From Prinia subflava (taxonomy: Eukaryota; Chordata; Aves; Passeriformes; Cisticolidae): DNA of 64,000 bases. The translations under genes were made by a program, and so were the position numbers. The DNA is taken from positions 1,426,001 to 1,490,000 of the forward strand of contig NC_086266.1 of NCBI RefSeq assembly GCF_021018805.1, given 5' to 3'. Shown here one piece after another: positions 12,948-23,154 of this stretch. Under the pieces are notes generated by a model that saw only the letters and a list, made by a program, of their open reading frames with translations, searched no databases and was not told the DNA's origin. Position 1 is the first letter of the stretch. Every line of letters begins with the position of its first letter.

Positions 12948-13719
12948 CTAGACAACAATGGCACAGTGAGCATTTCTCCAGTGACAAACACAATAAAGTA
13001 TTTTTAATGTTAAGATCATTACCATTGTACCCTGAACTGCAATCATGTTAGGAGAGAACAATTCATGATTTTACACCAAGGAAAAGGCATTAATTGGAAG
13101 GACCTACTGGATCCCATTTACACACTCCTTTGGCCATCCAAAAAGCTTCACAGCACTGCATTGAAGTGATCAATCAGACAATTAACTATGTAAGACTGAG
13201 GGGGGGTTATTTTCTGATTTTCTTGGTAGTTCCTAGTCTCTGAATTATTGCAGACCAGAATTTCCCAGATGACATTCAAGTGAAACAAAATCATTTGAGT
13301 GAGATCTTGGATGGGACAAATAATTTGCACCCCCAATGAGTTTATCAAGCCAATCTGTTAGCTCTTTATTGCCAATATAAAAAGTCATTTAAAATTTTCA
13401 AAAACATTCATTATCATTTAAAAGGTAGGAAAAGTTCTTCCAATTGGTACACTCAAAATGGAAATCAAACCACAGCCTCCTGTGCACACTGCCACACTGA
13501 ATATTCACACGTGAGGAGTTATCTGGGCTGCAATAACTGTGGCAATAATTCTGCTCCCATCCAAGTCAACACAATTGGCTTCCCTGTGTGTCACCCCTGC
13601 CTGTAAATCAGCCAGCTGAAGGAGCAGGGAGAGCTCCCACACCTTCCCCATCCCCACCCAGATTCTCCCCAGAAGCCCCAGCACTCAGCCTGCCCTGAGC
13701 CCTGCCAGCCCTGCTTTAC
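12948..13719 (-). other. Intron W16-W17
   Basis: A 772-bp intron with no recognisable feature. Confidence 0.75.
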
Positions 13720-13830
13720 CTCTCTCCAGCCCTGGGAACCCCGGGGCCCCTGGGAGGCCTGGCAAACCAATGAACCCCTCATCTCCTGGAGGACCAGGTA
13801 CTCCTGGGTTTCCAGGGTCACCTGGGGCAC
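13720..13830 (-). CDS. COL4A6: COL4A6 exon W16 (collagenous)
   Basis: A 111-bp exon, phase 1 to 1, with acceptor CTCTGACAG and donor GTAAAG. Starting with the split Gly, it reads [19 protein letters not shown] then [18 protein letters not shown]. It parallels human GNPGDPGVPGLPGLKGDEG. The final LER begins a short break that W17 closes. Confidence 0.92.
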
Positions 13831-14613
13831 CTGTCAGAGAAAGAGGAAAAGGAGGAAGAAAATCTGATCAGAATTCCTGCTGAAATGCTGTTCAGTTAAT
13901 CACTGTAGTGGCCACTGATCTCACAGATAGCAAAGGATGCCAAGCTGTAAGCAGGAAGCTGTTAGTCCAAGTTAATAACATTGGGAAAGATTCCTCCTGA
14001 GCTGTTACAGAGGTTGTTTCAAACTTGACTACGTGTGATGGAGAAATAACAGGAGAGACCAAGAAATTTGTCCCCTTACCTTTATGGCTTCAGAGACTGT
14101 TCCCATGCAGGCATCACTCAGCTGTGGCATTAATTAAGCTCATTTTTCTCAACAATATTCTCACCACATTGGACAGCAAATAACAGCAAAATGACATTTA
14201 GAGCACCCTTTACCATGCAGCACCAGGGAATCATTTTTCCTTGGTACACTGAGGACAGACAGAAGTGTGTCTGCAGAGCAGACACAGCACTTGCCAGTTC
14301 TCACACAGTCTGTGTCCCAGGCAAGACATTTCATTCTGCCTTGAAACACATCATTCTGCAATGTGGGGATGAATGTCTTGCCTTGAAACACATCATTCTG
14401 CAACGTGGGGTGAATGGCTCTCTTTAAATTCTGAAGTTATAAACAAAGAACTAAATATATGTATAGCCAAACAATACAGAAATAAAGAAAAAATAACAAG
14501 GGATGGATTAAACCCAATATACAATGTGAGGAAATGGTAGAAGACAGAAGGAAATAAAGCTGAATCAGAAAAAGTGCTCAGGATGAGTTCCAAAACAAAA
14601 TGGAAATGTGTAC
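13831..14613 (-). other. Intron W15-W16
   Basis: A 783-bp intron that carries a small direct duplication at 14339-14415 and nothing else recognised. Confidence 0.75.
14339..14415. repeat. Direct duplication, 42-bp period, about 1.8 copies
   Basis: CCTTGAAACACATCATTCTG starts at 14339 and again at 14381. The second copy differs by a T-to-C change (AATGTGGGG to AACGTGGGG) and a one-base deletion, then diverges after 14415. Confidence 0.9.
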
Positions 14614-14683
14614 CTGAAATGACTACACCTTCCCTGTCAATAATGACAGGAGGACCTGGGGGGCCGATGTCACCTAATTCACC
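14614..14683 (-). CDS. COL4A6: COL4A6 exon W15 (VIIDREGVVISG interruption, phase 0 to 1)
   Basis: A 70-bp exon with acceptor TTTGCAG and donor GTACAC. It encodes GELGDIGPPGPP followed by VIIDREGVVISG. Human alpha-6 has GDIGLPGPDVFIDIDGAVIS, so the hydrophobic interruption is conserved. This exon shifts the gene from whole-codon borders to split-Gly borders, a known feature of type IV collagen genes. Confidence 0.95.
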
Positions 14684-15947
14684 CTGCAAAGAAAACAGAT
14701 TTGTGCCATATTCAGAAGGCTGCTGGCCAGGAAGCAGACTGCACTGTGGTACCCGTGGCTGTGGCTGCTCACTGGGTGACCACCACTCTTTGTCTTGCTG
14801 AGGAATTCACTTTGCTCTGCTGTTCATACCCATCTGCTGTCCTGACTTGGATCGTTGCTGTCTGATGGAACTGATGGCTGCCTCAGATAAGAGGGCTGCT
14901 GCTCTCCAGCCATGCTCTAAGGTCTCCAGTTACCTCAGCAGGAAGCACAGACATGTATACACAACGTGTGCTGGACACCAGTAATGTCAGCACACTCACC
15001 AGTATCAGGTAGATAATATCTGTTACTCTGGTAAAAGCTGCTGTGAGTTATCTCATCTTTGAAAGCTTTCATCACTGCACCGAGCTGTTGCCTGCTGAAT
15101 TTCAATAAGAGAAGCTTACAGAAAAATGGATTCCTTCATAAAATCATCCAGGTAGAACTAGCAAGCTGTGACAAACTGCAGTGTCATCCCTTCCTCTCAC
15201 TGACACTCTCAAAGAGTATCAGATCCTCTCAAAATTTGACTGTCATCCAAATTACCACCGTATTTATCATACAAACACCGTGCAGTGAGCCAGGCAGTGA
15301 CACTCTGTTGCTTCCTCCAGTAATACTTCTCTGTGCAGAAACATCTAATACTACTTCTCCTGTGTACTCTGCATTAAAAATCCCTTCAGTACTCTCATTT
15401 TACGAGTCTGCAATCTTGGTGATAGATCAGTGTTTTCACAGTAAACTACCAGCCCATCATTTTCCACTCAGCTCCCAGCTGTCTGACTGCCTAAAATGTG
15501 AGATACCCAGGAAATGTCTGCTGTGCATCCCCTATGTCTAGGACAAGAAATTGAACATGTTCTCCAGCTTGTCCTTACTTTAAATCTGTGATCCAAGACT
15601 TCAGACAGCCTTGGCAACACAATTATCTCAACACTGAATTACTTCTACCTAATATTGCCTCAACAGTCCAATAAATATGGCACTGGTGTAAGGATAAAGG
15701 AGAAAGGCTACATCTACAGCTCTAAGTCATGAAGTTCAATGATCAACATTGAAAATCATTAAAATACCCAAGCATTCATGGCTCAGCAACCACTCATTTT
15801 TATGCTTAACAATAAAGTGAACGAGGAACTGAAACATACTGAAAATGACAGTGATATAGGAGCAAACAGGAGGTTTGCTTGGAGCAATGATAGTTATTTA
15901 TTCATGCAAACACCTTAAAAAACCCCAATGTTTTAGTGAGGAGTTAC
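14684..15947 (-). other. Intron W14-W15
   Basis: A 1.26-kb intron. A 160-codon plus-strand open frame at 15059-15541 has no collagen or domain signature and I treat it as chance. Nothing else is recognised. Confidence 0.7.
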
Positions 15948-16001
15948 CTTCATGCCTTCAGCTCCATCCAGTCCTGGATAGCCTGGGACACCGGGATGGC
16001 C
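15948..16001 (-). CDS. COL4A6: COL4A6 exon W14 (collagenous)
   Basis: A 54-bp exon, phase 0 to 0, with acceptor GATTTTGCAG and donor GTAACT. The peptide is GHPGVPGYPGLDGAEGMK. The 54-bp size, a multiple of nine, fits the ancestral collagen exon unit. Human has a 21-residue segment here (GKKGTLGFPGLNG...), so the lengths differ by one triplet. Confidence 0.9.
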
Positions 16002-16562
16002 CTGCAAAATCCCATCAGGGAATGATGACACACAGCAAGAAAATAAATGCATTATTCTTTAGCTGAGACATCTGCAGAGCCTGCACTCAAATCACAAACC
16101 AAATTCTTTGGTCCTACCAAACATTTGAAGAAGAATTAGAGAAAGAGAAAAGCGATGGCATCGATTTCTCAGCACTCAGTAAATACCAGAGCCCCTTCAG
16201 GCCTCCTTGTGCTGGGAGGATGGTGAGAACTCGTGAAGGTTTGCAAATCAGGAGTCCTCACAGAACTGTAGAAATGTTTGTAAAATGAAGATCTAAAACA
16301 TTCTTTTTCTTGTCCCACATGTTTTGTCCCCACTGTTTTCTCCTTCTAAGAAATTACTGGCACCAAAACATTTAAAGTAACACTGGGAGATGTAGGATCT
16401 ACTTTTTTTGTGGACTTTCTACTTAGCTTAGCTATTTCAATAAGGCAGGTATATTTATCCATCAGAGAACTTGAAGCCACAAGATAAGGAAGTCAGTAGA
16501 GCTTAAGCAGTTAGAGGGCTTCTGGAACTCTTAAGCACAGTAAAAAATAAAATAAATTTCAC
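16002..16562 (-). other. Intron W13-W14
   Basis: A 561-bp AT-rich intron with no recognisable feature. Confidence 0.75.
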
Positions 16563-16607
16563 CTTTCTGCCTGGGATTCCTTCAGATCCATCCAGTCCCA
16601 AAAGACC
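16563..16607 (-). CDS. COL4A6: COL4A6 exon W13 (collagenous)
   Basis: A 45-bp exon, phase 0 to 0, with acceptor ATTCTAG and donor GTGAAA. It encodes GLLGLDGSEGIPGRK, 15 residues. The human segment GPMGSEGVQGPPGQQ has the same length and shares GSEG. Confidence 0.9.
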
Positions 16608-17061
16608 CTAGAATAGTAAAGATATTAGCTATTAGAGGCTCCATCTCAGCTTGATCAGGCTTCATATATCTCAGCATCAAAGAATTAAAAGTTAAAATTT
16701 TCAAAAGGAGAAGCTACCACTGCTTTTATCTCTCAACTATTAACAATCACAATGTAAAGAATTTAACAAAATAACTGATAAAAGCAGGCCTATCTTATTT
16801 AACCATTGTTTTTCTAATTGGCAGTTCAAGTTAAGGAAGTCATGGTGTCTCAACTTTCTAGGGATTTAGGTGTTACTTTGTAATCACAAAACCTATAAAT
16901 CTTAGTGTATAAAACTTTCTATCAGACAATTTATTGTGCACACAGAGAACAGAATGTCCTGGTCCTCCTGTTTGTAGGGGCACATCAGTGCAGGAATGTT
17001 GATGAAATGCCCACCTCATGTGGGTGAGAACAGGCATTTAAAGCTTGGTGAAGTTACCTAC
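16608..17061 (-). other. Intron W12-W13
   Basis: A 454-bp AT-rich intron with no recognisable feature. Confidence 0.75.
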
Positions 17062-17121
17062 CCTGCCACCCGGTAAGCCAGGCACACCTTTTTCTCCTTT
17101 TTCTCCAACACCTCCAAAGCC
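17062..17121 (-). CDS. COL4A6: COL4A6 exon W12 (collagenous)
   Basis: A 60-bp exon, phase 0 to 0, with acceptor TTTCCTCAG and donor GTAGGT. It encodes GFGGVGEKGEKGVPGLPGGR, which aligns with human GTTGEKGEKGEKGIPGLPGPR. FGGVG is a short register break. Confidence 0.92.
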
Positions 17122-18484
17122 CTGAGGAAAAATGTTGACATTAAACCTCTGTGATCTGTTGGGAATTGAGCAGCACATCCCTAAGTGAAGGGAACACAAA
17201 TCCATTTATTTCTACAAAGAGCACAACAGCAATGGAAGTGACTGTTTGTGCTGGGACTACTTTGTCTCAGAAAGAAAAGTTTCTATCCAGCACACCTGGC
17301 AGTATGAGCAGTACAGTACCTGCTTTATTCCCCAAGACTTCTCTCCATTTAAACCACGCCAATATTTCAGTAGCAACTGCAAGTGACCCCATGTTATAGA
17401 CAGCAAAGACCTGCCAATGCTGCTCTGTGTTCTATTCTACACTGAGGAATTATTTCAAGTCTCATTTCTTAACAGCAGCAGCTCAAGGGAATGCTCAGAG
17501 CACGCTTTTCCCTTCCAAAGCCCCAGAATGACACAAAACCAGCATTTTCATGCTCAACATTTGGAAATGCTTGGTGGTTTTCCCAGTCAGCATGAAGTAT
17601 CAAATCCAGAGACAGAACACCAGGATTTAATTTCAGCAAGAGTTACAGTAGTTAAGCAATTTCCAGGCTTCAATCTTAAAATATCTTACGGCTGTGGTTA
17701 AGCTTGCACATATGTTTAATTTCACCAGATTCAATGGGTCTCTTGTGATGCACAAAGCTCATAATGGAACATGTCCAGAAAGGCTAATAACAAACTGTGC
17801 CTCATGCACAGGTTTTTGTTGCACGTATTTCTCCCAAGAACATCTGTACACTGAAGGAACTGGCAAACAATTTATCTTATTAGTCAGAAGTTCCCAAAAA
17901 TATTTATTCCCTAAACTTATTGAAACAACCTCTGTTTACAAAAGGTTTTAAGCTGGGAAATAGCTCTCTGGAATGCAGGGGTAAATTGTTTTTCTTAATT
18001 CATATAGAGAAGATCCTACACCATGCTGAGTTTATAAGCACTAATACCAAACAATGTATATGGACAGCGAGAAAGCTCTGCATGTGCTTTACAGCTTTAA
18101 AGTAAAATAACAAAAGACATCTTTAGATATAATAAAAGGGAAAAAACTCAGGTTTTTTTTAAATGTCTGTGGGACAAGGAACACTGCCATCAAGTGGCCA
18201 TGCCACAGGTAGAGCTGTGAGCAGATCTCTCTACAGGAGGCTGCAGGTGCTGAGATCTGGGCAGCTTTGTAAGTCTGTGGTAGGACAGCATTACATTTGT
18301 ATCTACAGGACAAAACCCTATCAGATCACAGTTACACTCTTCAAAAAGTCTTGTGAACATTTTTATCAGATGTTCAAAGTTCTCTGGTGCCTAGAAACTC
18401 CTGTAGAGGCCTTGAGAGCTGCTCAGAGGTTGCTGAACCATCTATCCCCTATCAGGACATGTGAAAACATTCCTGTGTCCTTAC
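17122..18484 (-). other. Intron W11-W12
   Basis: A 1.36-kb intron of AT-rich sequence in which no exon or known repeat is recognised. The plus-strand frames here lack any domain signature. Confidence 0.72.
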
Positions 18485-18538
18485 TGGGATGCCAGGCAGT
18501 CCTTGGTCTCCAGGGAATCCTCGAGGACCTGGCTCACC
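18485..18538 (-). CDS. COL4A6: COL4A6 exon W11 (collagenous)
   Basis: A 54-bp exon, phase 0 to 0, with acceptor TTGCCAG and donor GTAAGG. It encodes GEPGPRGFPGDQGLPGIP, 18 residues. Human has GEPGPKGFPGISGPPGFP. Confidence 0.94.
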
Positions 18539-18951
18539 CTGGCAAGGGGAGAGAGACAAATAAAGACACAATAAATCCCTGTGCCTGTGAAAGCAAGCCC
18601 TTCCCCTATCCACCTGCCATGCTCCTGACACCAAAAGTAAAGCTTTGTAATTTGTTTGTGTCACCATGTGCCAGATCAGGGCAAAAAACCAAACTACAGC
18701 TCACTTATTTTTAGTATTAACGACAAAAACCTTTCAATAACTTCCAGATTTTTCCTTCTGAGAGGTGTGTATTCTCTAGTGGTCCACAGTGCTCTGAGCT
18801 ATGAACATTTTTATTCAATAACCATCTGACAGAATAAACTAGAACAGAAAACTATTTTGATTTGGACATGTAACAGCTCTCACTGTTCAGTAATTTCGTC
18901 TATTGTTGAATGAAAGAGCATGGAGAGGGTTTATAAACTGAATTTACAAAC
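18539..18951 (-). other. Intron W10-W11
   Basis: A 413-bp AT-rich intron with no recognisable feature. Confidence 0.75.
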
Positions 18952-19044
18952 CTTTTCTCCTTGCTTTCCCTTTGGAAATCCCATGAATTCCAGAATTCCA
19001 GTGGATGGTGGGGGACCTGGAGGCCCAGGCAGCCCCACATCGCC
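18952..19044 (-). CDS. COL4A6: COL4A6 exon W10 (diagnostic alpha-6 interruption)
   Basis: A 93-bp exon of 31 codons, phase 0 to 0, with acceptor TCCACAG. It encodes GDVGLPGPPG followed by PPPSTGILEFMGFPKGKQG and EK. Human alpha-6 reads PPPSTGELEFMGFPKGKKG at the same place, differing by only two residues, which is the clearest single identifier of the gene. The donor is GTTTGT, a weaker form than the GTAAGT-like sites elsewhere in the gene. Confidence 0.97.
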
Positions 19045-19877
19045 CTGTGGACAAAAGAGGAAGATATTAACAGACCATGTTTGATTTTCTATGAAACGGC
19101 CACAAATCAGAATAAAACCCACTTCAGTTATATCTCAGCTATATAAATCTGTGTGCCTGACTGCTGGCATGGGACTTTGGTCATGGGAATCAAAAAATCA
19201 GATGGAAAATCAGGATGAACAAAATGCATCTGTTTGCAAACCCTAGTGGATACAAAACATGGCAATAAAAAAAAATAGGCTCAGCTATTGAACCAACTGG
19301 AAAACATTTCAGAAAAACTTTGAGGAGAAATAAAAAAGAAAATAAGAGAAGGAACAATTAGAATTGTAGAAGGCAGAGAACCATTTTTAACATCAGCAGA
19401 ATGAAGTCCCAGACTGAGAACTTGAAGAAACCCCATTTTGCCTGTGTAAATTCTGACACTGACTGCAAGAAACCCATTTAGGATGGGGATAAATTACACA
19501 CCAGGTGACCCAAAGAATGTAATGAAAGCCAGGAAGAATGAAGTAATTGGAATAACTCAATACAAGAGGTGATGGTCCAAAGAAACAGAAAAGTGGAGAT
19601 TGAAAAGATGTCTAAGGACCTCAGGTCTTGATAACCATGAAAATACTGCACTGATTGGGATTTCCCCTTCTTCCTCTTCACCTAGAAAAGGCTCCCATCC
19701 TTTTTAGTGTGCCAGCAAATAAGGAAGCAGCAAGATTCTTTAGTATTTGAACTTCCAGTCAGTCCAGGAGAGGAAAAGGAAAAGAAGAAAATGCTGGAAT
19801 CCAGCCACTTTCTAGAGGATCAAGCCATGAACTCATGAACTCTGGAGTATTTCCTCAATAAAACAAGTTTCACTTAC
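19045..19877 (-). other. Intron W9-W10
   Basis: An 833-bp AT-rich intron with no recognisable feature. Confidence 0.75.
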
Positions 19878-19919
19878 CTTTTCTCCTTTCTCTCCTTGAA
19901 AGCCTAATCCCATGTTACC
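19878..19919 (-). CDS. COL4A6: COL4A6 exon W9 (GNMGLGFQGEKG)
   Basis: A 42-bp exon, phase 0 to 0, with acceptor CTCTCCTAG and donor GTAAGTG. It encodes GNMGLGFQGEKGEK, which matches human GNMGLGFQGEKGVK in 13 of 14 residues. It includes a conserved register slip at LGFQG. Confidence 0.96.
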
Positions 19920-20048
19920 CTAGGAGAGAAAAATCCCATGGATGAATGAATAATAAAACAACAGCACCACCACCACCCCTATCATCTAAGCCCTGTCAAA
20001 CCCCAAAAAATTAGGTGTAAAAAGAAAACAGGAAATGTGGCTACTTAC

Positions 20049-20084
20049 TTTTGGACCTGGTGGCCCAGGAGGACCCACTGGACC
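20049..20084 (-). CDS. COL4A6: COL4A6 exon W8 (collagenous)
   Basis: A 36-bp exon, phase 0 to 0, with acceptor ACATTTAG and donor GTAAGT. It encodes GPVGPPGPPGPK, four triplets, parallel to human GPPGPPGPLGPD. The W8-W9 intron is only 129 bp. Confidence 0.93.
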
Positions 20085-21112
20085 CTAAATGTAAACAAGA
20101 TCAAGATTTTATTCCTTTTGATTTAATTAGGATGCAAGCAATTGGAGCAAAGCTGGGATCTGCAGTGGTACCTGAATTTTCTTGCCTCCAAAGCAAAAGC
20201 AAGACACAAGAAAGTCCTCACACCTCTAAGAGCACAGCTCTTTGGCAACAGCATTAATTAGGAGAAAACTTCAATTTAAACCAAATAAGAATGTAGTTTG
20301 GTTTTATCTTTGCCCAATAGAAATTCTCTTGTAGAATCTTGAAAAAGCAGCCTTTCCAAAGGCACAGCACTCCTGCTCATTGTCATGGCACAAAGAGAAA
20401 GGGAAGGGAAAGCTGCCAGTTTGAACTGTGCCATCACCAAGGGAAGGGAAAGCTCCCAGTTTGAACTGTTCCATCACCAAGGGAAGGGAAAGCTGCCAGT
20501 TTGAACTGTGCCATCACCAAGGGAAGGGAAATCTCCCAACAGTTTGAACTGTTCTATCACCAAGGGAAGGGAAATCTGCCAGTTTGAACTGTGCCATCAC
20601 CAAGGGAAGGGGAATCTCCCAACAGTTTGAACTGTGCCATCACCAAGGGAAGGGAAAGCTGCCAGTTTGAAGTGTTCCATCACCAAGGGAAGGGAAAGCT
20701 GCCAGTTTGAAGTGTTCCATCACCAAGGGAAGGGAAAGCTGCCAGTTTGAACTGTGCCATCACCAAGGGAAGGGAAATCTGCCAGTTTGAAGTGTTCCAT
20801 CACCAAGGGAAGGGAAAGCTGCCAGTTTGAACTGTGCCATCACCAAGGGAAGGGAAATCTGCCAGTTTGAACTGTGCCATCACCAAGGGAAGGGAAATCT
20901 CCCAACAGTTTGAACTGTTCTATCACCAAGGGAAGGGAAATCTGCCAGTTTGAACTGTTCCATCACCAAGGGAAGGGAAATCTGCCAGTTTGAACTGTGC
21001 CATCACCAAGGGAAGGGAAATCTCCCAACAGTTTGAACTGTGCCATCACCAAGGGAAGGGAAAGCTCCCAGATTGAACTGTTCCATCCCCACGGCAGCAG
21101 CTGAGCTCTCAC
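20085..21112 (-). other. Intron W7-W8, mostly minisatellite
   Basis: A 1028-bp intron. About two-thirds is the tandem array at 20401-21091, which comes within about 20 bp of the W7 donor site. The remaining 300 bp next to W8 looks unique. Confidence 0.8.
20401..21091. repeat. Minisatellite, 40-43-bp unit, about 17 copies
   Basis: The unit is GGGAAGGGAAAGCTGCCAGT followed by TTGAACTGTGCCATCACCAA (40 bp). Variants carry ATCTCCCAACAGT (43 bp) and swap GTGCC for GTTCC or GTTCTA. About 17 copies are counted by the ATCACC motif. On the transcribed strand each unit has a pyrimidine run (TTTCCCTTCCCTT) and a downstream CACAG, a pattern resembling a 3' splice site. Confidence 0.97.
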
Positions 21113-21175
21113 CTGCAAGCCTGGCAATCCTATAGGACCTGCAGGACCTGCTGGACCTGGAAAACCTTTTGGGCC
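21113..21175 (-). CDS. COL4A6: COL4A6 exon W7 (collagenous)
   Basis: A 63-bp exon, phase 0 to 0, with acceptor TTTTTGTAG and donor GTGAGAG. It encodes GPKGFPGPAGPAGPIG then LPGLQ. The human segment GPQGAPGFPGAVGPAGPPGL plus Q has the same 21-residue length. Confidence 0.94.
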
Positions 21176-21587
21176 CTACAAAAACAACACAGGACAAATG
21201 GAGAATGTGCAGCGTTTACCCCATCAAACCCCACCCCAAGTGAGTCTCAGGAAACATTAGGTAATATCCCCCAGTTAAGTAAGCAAATTTAAATATTAAA
21301 GCAGTTTATTTCATATAATTAGATGTACTTTGAAAAGCAACGTTACAGAGTTCAGTGGTAGAAGGGAGTTTGATTTGAAAAAGGAATAAAGAAATAGGTA
21401 ATAGGAAAATTTGGACTTTTTCTGCCACAATGTGGATCCCCTAATACCCTTAGTGGATCCCATGTAGAATTGCTCACTACTGGTATCACTTCCCATGAAT
21501 TTGAAAAGAGTCCTTGAGAACCAATACCTGAAAATGTACCTACTTAATATTGTTTAAAATCATTATGTCCCATATTAAATAACTTAC
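21176..21587 (-). other. Intron W6-W7
   Basis: A 412-bp AT-rich intron with no recognisable feature. Confidence 0.75.
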
Positions 21588-21623
21588 AGGAACTCCATCC
21601 AATCCAGGAAGACCATTTTCACC
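21588..21623 (-). CDS. COL4A6: COL4A6 exon W6 (collagenous)
   Basis: A 36-bp exon, phase 0 to 0, with acceptor CTTTTTAG and donor GTAAGT. It encodes GENGLPGLDGVP, aligned with human GDPGLPGLDGIT. Confidence 0.93.
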
Positions 21624-22227
21624 CTAAAAAGCATAAATGCACATGTAAAAATTACATATTATTACAACAAACTATAAGGAACCTCAAGCTTTGTATAAAT
21701 AGACATATTTGCTATTAGTTAATATTAGATCAAGTGTAAATGGGAAAATATTTTGTGGTTCCATATTTGAATTGGGTAATGGAGACCTCTAGAGAAATTA
21801 GAACCATTTTATTTATGTGTAACAAGAGAAAGTAAAGTGGCATTAAAGATATTAATTACAAACCTACTAAAAGGACATTATAAAAACTGTTACTATATGA
21901 CTGCTATAAAATATGCAAAAGCATATCATCATAATATGAAATTACCTTTATTTCCCATAAATGCAGAAGTAAATTAATAAAGACCCATTTAGCTTTTATG
22001 AACTTATGAGTGTATATAATGTGGATAGAATTTTAGAAGAGTTCCTAATTTTGATCAGCAGTGTGAGAAGCCTCCCAGCACGGATGAACAAGACCTCTTC
22101 AAAGGCCAAGCAATTCCAGGTTCTGAGAGTTTTCTGTGCTGTCATTAATTAAGTTAGCAATTAATAAGTTAGTAAGTAAGCAGAGTTTCTTGTACTGCAT
22201 TTTCTCCTGTGTGATGACAACTCTTAC
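21624..22227 (-). other. Intron W5-W6
   Basis: A 604-bp strongly AT-rich intron with no recognisable feature. Confidence 0.75.
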
Positions 22228-22296
22228 CTTCATTCCTTTAAGACTGCCTTGAGCAAAAACAGGTTCTCCTTTAAGGCCTTTTGGGCCAGGACGACC
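22228..22296 (-). CDS. COL4A6: COL4A6 exon W5 (EPVFAQGSLKG interruption)
   Basis: A 69-bp exon, phase 0 to 0, with acceptor TTAATCAG and donor GTAAGAG. It encodes GRPGPKGLKG then EPVFAQGSLKGMK. Human has GSKGDPVLAPGSFKGMK, so the 7S-proximal interruption is conserved in position and character. Confidence 0.95.
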
Positions 22297-23037
22297 CTGA
22301 TTAAAAAAAAAACAGTAAAAAATAAATTTCTTGAAGAAATGCTGGTTTAGTTTTGAAAGAATCTCTAATTAGCATAATGACCAAGGCAAACTCCAGGCTC
22401 CAATTAACTGTAGAGGTACCTAGAGAAGCTGTGCTATTATGAGAACTAAACCTCCTCCAGCTTTAGAAAAACAAGGTGCTGCAAGCATTTTCTCTGGTAT
22501 TTTCCTGTTTACATTAGATTTGCCTTTCACTTGAGGTCTTTGACACCCTTAGATCCTATTTGAACCTGTTGGACATGGTATAACTCCCTGTTTATGTACA
22601 CATCAATGTCCTTTAGAGGGATCTTGGCAGGCTTGAGGGATAAACCTCAGGAAGTGGAAGACCCTGCAACGGGTCCCAACCTGCAATCCCAACCCCGGAT
22701 TCAGGCTGGGCAATGACTGCACTGAAAGCAGCCCTGGAGAAGGACTTGGGGGGACTTGGGGGGATGAAAAGCTGCCAGTGTGAGTGCACAGCCCACACAG
22801 CCACCCATGTCCTGGGCTGCAGCCAAAGCAGCAGTGGCAGCAGCTGAGGGAGGGGATTTTATCCCCAGGATCTTCATTTTATCCTCAGAGTGGATAAGAA
22901 ACCTGAGCTCTAACAATTCTAATGAACTTGGGGTTGATTGGGTTCCTCCTCAGCACTTGGCAGTTACTTCTCCAAGCCTGTCACACAAAGCAAATCCTGG
23001 TTTAGTGACTGCAGAACACATCTGAGTTGGGACATAC
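22297..23037 (-). other. Intron W4-W5
   Basis: A 741-bp intron. A short G-run pair (GACTTGGGG twice) lies near 22745-22762. Nothing else is recognised. Confidence 0.75.
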
Positions 23038-23154
23038 AGGCAGGCCAGGCAGGCCAGGAAACCCATCTGGTCCAGAAATGCCACGAGTGCCAGCGGTGCC
23101 ATTGCAGCCATCGAGGCCAGGCTGGCCTCTGGGTCCAGGCTGCCCAGGGTGACC
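23038..23154 (-). CDS. COL4A6: COL4A6 exon W4 (GCNGT glycosylation sequon)
   Basis: A 117-bp exon, phase 0 to 0, with acceptor CTTTACACAG and donor GTATGT. It encodes [16 protein letters not shown], then [12 protein letters not shown] and [15 protein letters not shown] is the 7S-region N-glycosylation site shared by type IV collagen chains. The 117-bp size equals that of the corresponding COL4A1 exon as recalled. Confidence 0.96.

Noticed and set aside
15059..15541. 160-codon plus-strand open frame
   Set aside because: It is intronic, has no homology I recognise and shows no supporting signals.
18163..18714. 183-codon plus-strand open frame
   Set aside because: It overlaps exon W11 in antisense and has no domain signature.
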